DNA of 64,000 nt from NCBI RefSeq assembly GCF_900090045.1, contig NC_041777.1:1112501-1176500 (forward strand), read 5' to 3'. The notes under the pieces are model-generated. The model was given only the letters and a program-made list of their open reading frames with translations. It searched no databases and was not told where the DNA came from. Source of the stretch: Plasmodium malariae. Lineage: Eukaryota > Apicomplexa > Aconoidasida > Haemosporida > Plasmodiidae. This document shows, in pieces, positions 50,950-62,491 of the stretch; position 1 is the stretch's first letter, and each line of letters opens with the position of its first letter. Position numbers and translations under genes: made by a program.

Positions 50950-52832
50950 ATGGATGAAAAGTTTATGTATGTTTTCAATATTCATAGAAAAAAAATAATT
51001 TATAGTATTTTATTTAAATATCATTCTTCATAAATAAAAATATGAGTAAATTTATTCTTTATAAAAAATAATTAAGGATTTATATAATTCATTTTATTTA
51101 TACAATTTTCAGAATGAAATTTTGGCAGCGATACCTTCAAATAAGATATACGAAGAATTTAAGTCTGAGGTCGATGAGGAAAATAATGAAATAAGTTGTG
51201 ATATATTTAATTCAATAAAAAGCAAGTACAAAGATAAGTGTGTTAAACTTTGTAAAAATGTTGCAAGAAACTTTAAATATTTATATGAAAGAGGTAAACC
51301 AGAAAACTATGATTACCGTTGTTCGCATTATAAATTCTGGGTATATAAAGAAATAGAGAAAATGTTTGAAAAAAATTCAGCGGGTGATGATGTTAAAGAT
51401 GTTATAACTCAATTTCTTAATCTGCAAACTTCTCTTACTGGAACTTATGGGTTATATAATTGTAATTATATATTTTTAAAAAAAAATTTAGAAGAATTGG
51501 ATAATAAAAATAAAGAAAAATATTTGTATGAGTATTTTACGAATTACGATAGTATTAAAAGTAAGGATATATGCATCAAAGTTGACGTGAAAAAATACAA
51601 AAAATATATTAATTTTATTAGTTCTCTATATAAAAATAAGAAAGAGAACTGTTGTTGGAATGAAAAGTCAGTTTGTCCGCATTATTTTCTGAAATGTGGT
51701 GAAGAGTTTAATCCAAGTAAATTATTATCTGTATTAGAGTCCGACAATGGTGATAGTTGTAATAGATTAGAAAGTTTTAAAGAAACTATAAGTATTAAAA
51801 AAAAACTAGATTCTAATATTTTAGAACGAGCTTTTTTGAATTCAATTCTTCTTACTGATTGTCCTATTAATAATAATAGTACTATTTTACGATGTGGCTT
51901 CATCCGAGCATCTTCTGTGAGATCTAGCAGCGGAAATGCAGTTGAAAACAATGAACAGAGAACGAATGCAGTAAGTTCATCTTCAGGAATTCGCATGATA
52001 AAAGCTAATGCGGATTCATCAAAAGTTCTAAGTGAAAGAATTATAAAGCAATTTGCTACTAGTGTTTCAGAAGAAAAACATAAAATGTCATCTGTTGAAA
52101 ATCCAGGTAATGAATTTAGATGGAATTTTGCAAAAGGGACACTGAATTGTCCACCTAAGAGACCAGAAGAGGATAAATATGGAATGTGTGAATATATTGA
52201 AGAATTGGTTGAAGATGGTTTTTTTGAAAAAACAGAAGATTCTAAGGGTTACAAATATAAGAGAGGCCCGTTATGGAACCACAAATACTTAGTAAATGTA
52301 GCTAGAAATAAAAGACAAGAAAAATTAAGGAAAAGTACTCCATTAAAATTAAATTATTCAGGACGTTTACAAGCTATAATCCATAATAAAGGAGAGGTAT
52401 CTTATGCTTCAAAGTCAAAAGGAAAAGCAGTTCCAGAAAAGGATATAGAATATAATGTATTACGGAACACTTTTTCCCGTATTTCCATTGTAGGTGCTTT
52501 GGTATTGGGAATAATTTTTGTCTTTTTCCTTTATTTTAAAGTAAATAATAAGTTTCATTTTTTATTATAAATATATTATAAGTTTTTATTAATAAAAAAT
52601 TTATTTTTAAATGTTTTAATTTTAATATAATAATATTATGTTGGTTTTACACATTTGATTTGTTTATTAGTTTACTCCCTTTGGGTCATATGTAGGTAAA
52701 ATTAAAAAAAGGAAAAAAAGATATAGAACTAATTTAGCTCAATTAAATAGGCAAAGAATACCAAGGAGATTCATAAAACGTACTTATAGAAATTCTGACA
52801 GGAGGAGATTTAGTGTAGTAAATATAGAATAA
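50950..52832 (+). CDS. PIR protein, unusually long (about 536 aa)
   Basis: Exon 2 is 51113-52540 and exon 3 52671-52832, both well supported. Exon 1 (50950-50970, MDEKFMY, donor GTTTTC) is a proposal that keeps phase. Exon 2 opens NEILAAIPSNKIYEEFKSEV, the PIR start. Further hallmarks are YRCSHYKFWVYKEIEKMFEK, KENCCWNEKSVCPHYFLKCG and EFNPSKLLSVLE. The membrane span is at about 462-482 (VGALVLGIIFVFFLYFK), spliced at AAA|GTAAAT to exon 3 FTPFGSYVGKIKKRKKR, with a basic tail ending RRRFSVVNIE. PIR genes are typically about 300 codons. Here roughly 200 extra residues lie between the CPHYF domain and the membrane span, starting with a Ser-rich stretch (SSVRSSSGNAV) and including a segment with two more cysteines near 352-366. 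PIR proteins are variable surface or exported proteins; the role of this one is unknown. Exons 2 and 3 show no break. Confidence 0.87.
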
Positions 52833-55800
52833 AGAACTTTATTCCATTAGTATTATGTAGATTATCAAATTATTTATTTAAAGATATTAAAAAACTTAGC
52901 AAAGTGAGATAAATATATATTTTATTTAATAGCCATATTTAAAAAAAGCAAACAAAAAGGAGATATAGTTAAAATATATTATTTTTTATTTTTAACTTTT
53001 TATATTTCTTTGTATGAATTTCTTTGTATACGTCTTAGTAATATTGTTAATTGCATTTTTTTATGGTAATAATTTTTTTTTTTAAATTACTATAACTTTG
53101 GAACACTATATTATTATATCTTATACCTAAAAAAATATATTTGATTTTGACATTTGGTTATAATTAAAGGCTCAATACACCATACGTTGCAGTAATATAT
53201 TGGTAGGATAGTTTTATTTATTTTAATTTTATTCATGATATAGTATAATGTGTTTATTTAGTGATATGTTAAAGCTTCATATATAAGAAATATATTATGT
53301 TAAATTTAATATAAAAATAAATCTGAATTCATAGATATAATGAATTAATTTAGAAAAAATTAATTGAGAAATAAAATAGTAGATTTATGAACTTCTCAAA
53401 ATGTAATCTTGATATTACTAAAAATATAATAATTCCAAGATTAGTTCATTTTTATAAAAAGATAACAATATAAAATTAAAATTAATGATTATGTTATCCT
53501 TGTACAAATGTTTTAAATTTCATATAATATTCATATATTCTTATTTTATCTTATTTTATCCTATTTTTTTGGATAAAATAAAATTGCTCCGGGCGAACAC
53601 TGCTTTTGTGTATGTAAGATGAAGTTAATGAATAATAGGAACTCTATGCCATATAACACTTTTACTAAATATATACTTAAAGTTAAATACTAAAGCTGTT
53701 AATTAATGGTTTTATTAATATACATCATTTATTGGTGGAATATACTATAAATATAAATTGCAAAGTGAATTAAAAAAAGTTCATTATTGAAAATATTATA
53801 AGAATTATTTGTATCAAAAAAAAAAAAAAAAAAACAGTAGGACATATTTAGAATTATATATAGAAATTAAATTTTGTTCTTAAAAAATTATATATTTTAC
53901 TGTTTTTAGGTAACATAATTATAGATAAATTTTTAAATGTTGTTCTATCAGAAATTATTATATAAATGAATTTTTATTATTTAAACAAACAATATTAAAA
54001 AAAAATTTAACTTTATAATAATAAAAAATTTATATATAACATAAAAAGAAAGCGCTTATAAAAAAATTTAATGAAAAAATTTAAAAGATATAATATGTAT
54101 TCAATTTAGTATCAAATTCATGAAAAAAATAAAATTTTGTTTGTCAATGATATATATAAAAATTTTCACACATTTAATTAACTAATATAAATCATGTAAT
54201 TTTGTTAATATATATATTGCGTATATATTTTTAAGTATTTTAAAATGAATAATTAAATTTCATTACTTTATTACACAATTTTTTAATATTTTTTTTTTGT
54301 CTTTTGTAAATTTTAATTTAATAATTTATTATATTTTATATAATATGTTTTTTATAAAATTTGTTTATTAAATTATTCTTAGTTAGAATACAATACTACA
54401 CGATTTATGAATCATTTTAAATGAGATTTTTAACTATAGTTCATAATAATGTTCCTCGTGATTATATTTATTATCTGCATTAAAATTTGTAAATATGTAC
54501 AATATATTTTATACTTGAAAAAAATATGTATACATATTATATGAAATGTATTTATGAATAAAAAAAATTTTTTTATAATTAATAAAAAAAATATTTAGTA
54601 GTTTATTTTTGTTTCCTAATTCACTTGTTATATAGTTAAGAATTGATAAATAAATTATGCATTCTAATTAAAAGTTAAATTTCAATGTATGGGGAATGAA
54701 AATATGAAAAAACAAAAATAACACTACATTACTGCAATTGACAGTCATATATAAATTATATTTTTTTTGCAAAATCATATATATAAAGTGTTACAATAAT
54801 TTGTATTTTTCTATTGTAATTTAAACTTTATATTAAAGATTATCTACAAGTACTATAATTATTAAGGAAATGTATGTTTTTAATTTTGATACATAATTAA
54901 TAATTCACATATATAAAAATTCTAAATATTTCATTTTACTTCCTAGTATGATTTATTATTATAATATTTTATCTAAAAAAAGAATTGATATTTTTAATAT
55001 ATTAAAAACATGTTAATATAAATAGGAAAAAGATACATCAAGAATATATCTATTTATAAGATAGTGAATGTTAAATATATAAAATGTATGGGGATTAATA
55101 TTTTATGTTTTTCATATAATTGAATGTAACTGAATTATTTTAGAAATATTTATATTAACTTTATACCTCGCTAATATTACTTATTTTATAACATTCATTA
55201 TAGTAATTATATTTTAATTATAGAAATTTTTATATAGTTTTTCTTATAAAAAATGCTATTGTTGTTTCATTAAAGAACTATTTATTTAGTTATTTATTTT
55301 CATATAATTATAAAATTTTTAGAGTAAAATAATATTAAATGGCCATGTATTAAAAAAAATTTACTTAATTTCATTTATATATAATAAAAGTTACTCTCAT
55401 GTAGAGATATATATACTACATTACAAAACATAAAAAAATACAATTATAATTTGTTTTTTATAAGAATATTAAACTTTAAAATAACATATTAATGATGATA
55501 TATCACGGTTTTTGTTTGTTATTATATTAATATTTTTCAATATATATATTTTATTAAAATAAAAAAAGTTTTATTTAAAAATATTTATCTAGTAATAAAT
55601 GTATATTTTATGAATAATTAAAATTATAACTTTCATAAGTTGTATTACTAAAATTAAAAAACATCCTTAGTTTACCTATAAAAGTGCATATTTTTTCACA
55701 TATCACATATCATGCGACAAGTTAGATTTTTATAAATATATTATATAATATAGAATATTTCAAATATCTACACTTTAAATAATGTAATTATTTAAGTGAT

Positions 55801-56377
55801 ATAAAAAAAAGCGTTGTAAAATATATTTTTTTTTCCAGCATCATTATTATTATGATATAGTTATAATATTTTATCATCAGAAAGCATTTTTTCCATAATT
55901 TAATATTGAAAATAACGGAATTATTAATAAAAAAAAATCAATAAAATTGTTCATTTTTTTTTTAATATAAAGAATATAATATCTATATTTCATATAATAT
56001 ACATGCTCTATGAACGCAATATATAATCATATTAAGAAACCGTATATATATATTTTTTTTAATTGTAATAAATTTAAAATTATGTAATTGCTTTATTATA
56101 TTAAATTAGATATTTATGAAAAAAGTAAAATTATATTATTTTCATTAATGTTAGTTTCTTGTGAATACCCTTTATATATAAATAACATAATTCATTTTTA
56201 AAGATATTCTACATCAGTGTTTTAAAATGAATTATAGATATAACTATTTTATTTAATTCACATAAAAATGTAGAATATTTTACAAAATAAATAAAGCATA
56301 CTTTATCATTAAATGTACATTATATAATTGTTAATTTTTTACATATTAAATACGTTTAAATTTTAAGGATCTATATA
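52833..56377. other. Intergenic region between a PIR gene and an exported-protein gene
   Basis: 53170-53470 aligns with 28990-29250. The rest is low-complexity with homopolymer runs, for example A at about 53818-53834. The 5' block of the next gene is at 56110-56153. No coding relic was recognised. Confidence 0.5.
56110..56153 (+). promoter_or_regulatory. Conserved 5'-flank block, copy 7
   Basis: ATATTTATGAAAAAAGTAAA then ATTATATTATTTTCATTAATG, starting 268 bases before the ATG at 56378. TAATTGCTTTATTATATTAA precedes it near 56083, matching the TAATTACT word of other copies. Confidence 0.4.
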
Positions 56378-57228
56378 ATGGAACAAAAAATTAAGTTACC
56401 GCTTTTTAATAGGATTTGTTCGTTTATAGTTTTAACTTGGATATATCATTTTAATTGTGATATGGTTTGACGATTTTATTTAGATATATTTATATAATTC
56501 ATTTTATTTTATTTTATTTTTTTATTAATACTTGATTCACTGTAAAACTATTTATTCTATTGATAATTGAATATTTGTTTTTTTAGATTACCTTTAATAA
56601 ATATTTGGATAGAAAAAACAATATTGATGAAACATTAGGTAAAAGGACTTGTCGATTATTAGCAATATATAAGCATGAAAAGGATACAAATATTACATGG
56701 CTAAAAAAAGATATACAATCTATAGATAAATACGCAAAACAGTGTACTCCTAATAATTCTACATTAAAAAAAGGAAAAATTAAAGAAACAAATCAATGCA
56801 CATTAAATAATGCAGTAGGCTATAAACATACAAGAAAAAGTAAATCTGATTTATACAATAGAGAACATTCCTATTTTGAAAAAAGAGTGTTAGACAAAAT
56901 ATACTATAAAAATAAAGTTAGGAATTTTATGAATTATGATTTTATGTTTTTAAACAATGATATAAAAGTAAACAAATGTGTTATATGTGCTGCTACTAGC
57001 TGCTTTTTAATAATTGGAATAATAGGAGCTGCTTTATTACTATTTTACCTTGATAAGCTAGCATATGATTTTACATTAAATTGGATTAATGGAATGTATA
57101 TATTATGTTTGATATTCGTGCTTATAGCTATTATAATAATGATTTGTCTCCACAAAGAAATTGTAAAGTATAAAAAGATAAAACATATAAAGAGTAAATT
57201 GCATAATACGGAATATCCTACTCTCTGA
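56378..57228 (+). CDS. Exported protein, fam-l/fam-m relative, 242 aa
   Basis: Exon 1 is 56378-56464 (MEQKIKLPLFNRICSFIVLT...), the intron 56465-56586 (122 bp, donor GTTTGACGAT, off the usual decamer), exon 2 56587-57228. RTCRLLAIYKHEKD gives a PEXEL-like RLLAI at 52-56. The middle has several cysteines (KQCTPNNS, NQCTLNNA) and the motif HSYFEKRVLDKIYYKNKVRN at about 123-142. Membrane segments lie at 160-183 (CVICAATSCFLIIGIIGAAL) and 198-217, with a tail KEIVKYKKIKHIKSKLHN. The loop between the spans is only about 14 residues, far shorter than in fam-l. It forms a pair with the frameshifted gene at 15321-16162, sharing DKIYYKNKVRN and the SKL(Y/H)NT tail. I take the two as a third subgroup beside fam-l and fam-m. 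The frame is intact. Confidence 0.85.
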
Positions 57229-58580
57229 GAAGTAGTCTTTTATAATAATAAGTTTCTACAAATTCCTAAGTGTTTTTCCTCAATAGCAAACATATTTATC
57301 ATTGATTAATTTTGATAAATACAAATGTATGTATCTTGTAAATTAGATCTACAACAGTATAAATGTACGATTTTGTTTATCTTTGTTAATTTAAATGTTT
57401 TAATAATTGTCTATACAGATTTTAAAGAATTTCTCGGATTAACACAATATTATGGTTGATATATGTACTCCTATATTACATATAATTATTTTGAAAATTA
57501 TATGAACGAACCTTAAAATTAATATATATAAAGGCACAATTTATAAGGTTTTATTTATACACTGTTCCAGTTTATTTTTAGTTACCTTGAAATTTTTTTT
57601 TTTTATTTTTTATATTGTCCTAAATCCATAATATATTATTTTATGCATAAATAAAATAAAGTCTTATTCATTTAAAATTAAAAATGAATGCGTCTTGTTC
57701 TGTATTTTGTGAATAGAGTTGAATATATAATATTATATATATAAATATATATATACTTAATAAAAACTTAATATTTATTTTATATGTTTTATGAAAGATA
57801 TGTTATAAAATGTAGTTGTGAAAAACATCCTAATATATGTTTACTGTTTTTTTGTAATAAATAAATACGATGTTATAAATATGTAATAAAATTATGACAA
57901 TTTTAAATATGTAATAATTATAATAGTGTACTAAGTACAGTATTCTAGGTACTTAGAATGAAATGAAAAGTTAAAAATATATATAATCTTTTTTATTCAG
58001 CTTATGTTTGATTTTATAAATGTATGATGTTTCGTTTACACAGAAAATAATTCTATATTTATATTTTGAATGATAATTACTATAAATTGTATTATTTGTA
58101 TATATTATTGTTCTCTGAAAAAAAAAAACTATTCATAAAAATTTTATTTCATTATTTGGTTACTATAATTTTTATTTTAAATTTTAGTATTACGTTATAA
58201 ATTAATTTCTAAAATACAAAAAATTGCTTGGATGAACTATAGATATATACGGTTATGAATGTTGCTTATAATTATATGCCATTGTAGATTATTTTGTTCT
58301 TTATCTTTATAGGTTTAACATGAAGTATTTGGATTATTTAGATGGTTCTTATTTTTATAATATATTTTAAGGAATTAATACTTGTAAAACTGTTCATAGG
58401 GTAAAGGACGCAAATATAAAAATATCTAAATAAGATATATTTATATTGTGCTAATATTTTATAGATATATATAATGATTATAAAGCATATATAACCAAAA
58501 ACATTATATAATACATTAACAATTATGCATTTTCAAATTATTAAAAAGAAATATTTCTTCAAGTAAGTTGTTACATTTTT
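57229..58580. other. Intergenic region, 3' flank of the preceding gene
   Basis: It carries the shared landmarks near +156 (GTTAATTTAAATGTTTTAAT) and +443. After that no feature is recognised. Confidence 0.5.
57671..57700 (+). other. Conserved 3'-flank landmark, copy 7
   Basis: TTTAAAATTAAAAATGAATG then CGTCTTGTTC, about 443 bases after the stop at 57228. It is the copy closest to that after the fam-m gene. Confidence 0.5.
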
Positions 58581-59260
58581 ATGAATGATAGAATACCTTG
58601 TGGTGGGAAACATATGTTAACTCAGATAAGTGTATTAAATTATATATTATTCACTTAAGTTATTATAATACATATAATTAGGTATATTCAAGGAATATGA
58701 AGCTTTTAGAATAAATTATTAAAATCGTATAACAACTATATTATAGCCTAATAAATGAAAAAAATTAGAGTTAAACAAGAGGAAGGACAAGGAAATACTC
58801 ATTTTAATCAGAAATGTAACAATATTATCAATATATTTAGTATTATTTATTTTGTGCTATATTAATAAAAATTCTGTTTGAATTATTAATGGATATAAAA
58901 AATTGTATTATATATATTAATAAAAATTAGTATAATATAAATATTGCAAATATGTAAGCTTATTTTTTTTTTATGAGTGTTATTTTATGCATTTTTTCTC
59001 TTATAACCTCGTATAAAAGAAATCAAAAAATTGGAGGTAATTTAGATCCACATATAATAATATTTAAACCTCGATCAGGATAGACAACATAAAACAAAAG
59101 AGTTATTCGAATTATTTAGGATCACATTTTTTATGATACTTCCAATAGAATTATAAGGAGTAATAGTAATTTATTTTTTACCGCTTGTATGATGTAACTG
59201 GAGTGTCAAAAGCAACGAATTTATTACTATAAATTGGATATATATTTAAAACGGAAGCAT
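58581..59260 (+). pseudogene. Cluster of short coding-like relics, family unknown
   Basis: Three short plus-strand frames with varied codons follow one another: 58581-58658 (MNDRIPCGGKHMLTQISVLN), 58755-58865 (MKKIRVKQEEGQGNTHFNQK, then a hydrophobic end) and 58973-59083 (a hydrophobic start, then RNQKIGGNLDPHIIIFKPRS). Stops separate them. The glycine, proline and glutamine content is unlike random sequence of this composition. They could be scraps of one decayed gene. A further scrap near 59692-59756 reads EVGKFSKLDDWIKN. I cannot name the family. Confidence 0.35.
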
Positions 59261-61607
59261 TTTATATATAAATTATAAATAGGTAAAATACAAAAATCAT
59301 ATATAGAATATATGCAGTATAAGGTAATAAATGAAACACAATTTCATAATTTAATATATTAATGAAAAATATAAATGAGGATAATTAAGAAAACATATAA
59401 AAAAAAAAAAAAGGAAATTAAATTTTGTATATTGTTCACATTTGCATAATACTTGTTATTTAATAGAGTAAATAATGAAAATGTTTATATAAACAAAAAT
59501 GGAGTATTGTGTATAATGTATAGCACTAATCTAATTATTGCGGTAATAAAATAAATGCTTATGTACATAGTAACGGATGATGTACTGGTGCTATTAATAT
59601 ATATATGCATGTAACTGTTGAAAAGTACATACTAACATATGCTATGGTATTAGAACAGATATGCCTAATATAATATAAACTGTATAATATAAGAGGTAGG
59701 AAAATTTAGTAAATTAGATGACTGGATTAAAAATATTATAATAACTTAAATGGTTTAACATATAAAGTAATTCGTGAACAATACGCAATATTCTATATGA
59801 GTTTATTAATTTTACAATTTTAAAAAATTTTTCTTACAATATTTTAGATGGATTATGTACAAAATTTTATTACACAAATACTATTTGTAATAAATATATA
59901 TATATTTAAGTATAATAATTATACTATAATTTTTTTTTTTTTTTTAGTAATTTATTAATTTTGAAAAGGTACATAAGTCATTGAATAATGTTATTATTTA
60001 TTGAATGAATAAATCTATTTTTTATTAATATATATATCTATTTTTAATTTTTTAAATATACAATATTCAATAACATAATATTTTATATATATTTTTATTT
60101 TCTTCATGTAACTACGTATTATGATTTTAGCAAAAAATTAATGATAATTTATTAATAATTATAACCGCAATACAAGATATTAAATATATATTTATTTTAT
60201 TAATAATATATATAAGTATACATAAACATTTTTTAAAATATGCTTATGTTTTAATAATGCATATAGATGTAAAATATGTGAATTCAATATATTTTTTTAA
60301 TATATGGGGCTAATTTTTTCATTTAATATAGTAAAAACCTATTTTTTTTTTAATTATATAAACATCAGAAAGGAATCCTTATTTTTCTTTATATATGGAA
60401 AAATTTATAAACATATTTTTAAAGATAAAAGAAAATTTATTTAATATAAACAAAAGTAAGAAAAAAAAATATATTAGTAAAAGAATATATAATTTTTTTT
60501 TGTTTTTTGCTATTTTATAGTCATTTATATATTTAAATATATGTAATGATCTTAATAAAATAAGACATAATTTGTGGTGTAATATATATGTTATTTTTGG
60601 CATATAAACATTAAAAATAATATTACATTATTTTTCAAATAATAAATTTAACTTTAAATTATTAATAGTAATGTTATATAATATTAAAGGAAAATACATA
60701 ATTTAAAATTCACTTAAAAATAAAATGTTATAATGTGATAATATTATATTAAAAAATTATATTTTTTCTAATATAGAACATGAACCTTAAGCATTTCAAG
60801 TTACGAGAATATTAATTAGTGATGAAATTCTAAATACACTTAAGAGAAAAAATTATTTTATAAATAAATTATAGAATAAATATATAGATATATAAACAAA
60901 TTTATTTACTAATATTGCTTAAAATTATATTATTATTATGAATGCTTATAATTAATAGTGACATAAAAAAATAAGTTGATATTTATTATATGAAAAAAAA
61001 AATAATATGTATAAAAGATTGTATATTTTAGAAAAAATAAGTAAAGCATAAATGTTCAATTTTTATTTTAAGTTAATTATTTTTAATGTTAATTGCATTT
61101 TCTGAATGAACTTATTACGTTATTAAAAAAAATAAAAACATTTTTATGGTTAATAATATCTACTAAAATATAGGAAATATATATTGAAATTTTAAAATAT
61201 AAATATAATAGAATACCATTTACAATATTTAATTGAAATTTTGTTTATGTTTTCATTATTATATACGACTTATTTTCAAAAATACTTAGAAAGACCAATA
61301 ACACTTAAATTACTTGTTGAAGTTTTCTAATATATATCTTTTTAAAATTTATAAAAAAAAAAAATTATTAAAAGTATTTAAATAAAAGGCAATGTATAGA
61401 ATATATACAAAATTTGTATATTTAGAAGCTTTAATATATAAGTGTCTAAGTATTATTAGATATGATTCTTATTATAATTCTATTTCTTATATAATTTGAT
61501 AATTATATGAAAACACATAATTAAATACAAATATAATTAGTAAAATATTTGTTGATATATTGATATTTATGATTTAAAAGTGATAAAATAATAGTATATA
61601 AACGGTA
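59261..61607. other. Intergenic region, nothing firm
   Basis: A+T-rich with T and A tracts. The minus-strand frame 60379-60603 is low-complexity I/L/F/K. No gene is supported. Confidence 0.5.
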
Positions 61608-61766
61608 ATGATTACTGAGAATAGCAAAAGGATGAAATGGGGAGATAGTGAGGAAATATTGTTAACTATGGAAAAATATTTTTTTAAAAATACCTTTAAC
61701 ATTATAGGGATGACTATATGTTACTATATCTTTTTTAGTTTTCATTATAAAAATAATTTTCGTTGA
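61608..61766 (+). CDS. Possible small open reading frame, 52 aa
   Basis: An ATG at 61608, preceded in frame by a stop at 61599-61601, opens MITENSKRMKWGDSEEILLT, then MEKYFFKNTFNIIG and a hydrophobic end (MTICYYIFFSF) before HYKNNFR and TGA. Codon choice is varied and includes W, G, M and D, which random sequence here seldom gives together. It might be a small membrane protein, one exon of a spliced gene, or a relic. No family is recognised. Confidence 0.3.
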   Translation: MITENSKRMKWGDSEEILLTMEKYFFKNTFNIIGMTICYYIFFSFHYKNNFR

Positions 61767-62040
61767 ATTGATCCTGTATATATATAAGAAATTTATTTAA
61801 CAAATACATATCATTGTATAAGCCATAATTATGCTTTTAGTAGGTTCATCTATATATTATATATTTTAATTAATAGATAACATTAAATAATACATTGAAA
61901 ATACATATATAAAAACGAATTTTCTATTTAATATAACAGACATTTTTATAATGTTAAAAAATGTATTATGTATATGTAATATATAATTAAAATATTATTT
62001 GTATACATAAACATAAATATTTCTATAGAAATCATGTATA

Positions 62041-62107
<67 letters not shown>

Positions 62108-62491
62108 TAGTTAAATTAAATGAGCAAAATGTAGTGAGAAATATGAAATATATATATGTATATATATTTAATTTTCATAAAATATCTATATCACCATTTT
62201 TTATATAAAATTTATTTTTTATTAATTATTTGATATTATTGTTATTTGTTTTATTTTTATTAAAGATTGATATTTTATGATCATATCATAAGTGTATTTT
62301 TAAAATTTTTATATAATTTAAAAATAAAAAATATTTTATTTTAGAAATATACAATAATTTATAAGAATTAAAATAACACAACAGTATATATGAATTTCCT
62401 TATAATTATTTAAACAAAAAAGCATATTTGTCCTTAAATATTATAATTGCAACCATAACATATGTTTTATTGACTAGGATAAATCTTAATA
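61767..62491. other. 5' flank of the second PIR gene, with a long AT repeat
   Basis: The AT run at 62045-62104 is listed separately. Nothing else is recognised. Confidence 0.5.
62045..62104. repeat. AT dinucleotide microsatellite, about 30 units
   Basis: This uninterrupted AT run of about 60 bases is the longest simple repeat in the window. It lies some 390 bases before the proposed PIR first exon. Its length is likely to vary between isolates and to be hard to assemble. Confidence 0.9.

Noticed and set aside
51682..51996. Minus-strand frame of 104 codons
   Set aside because: Antisense to the long PIR exon.
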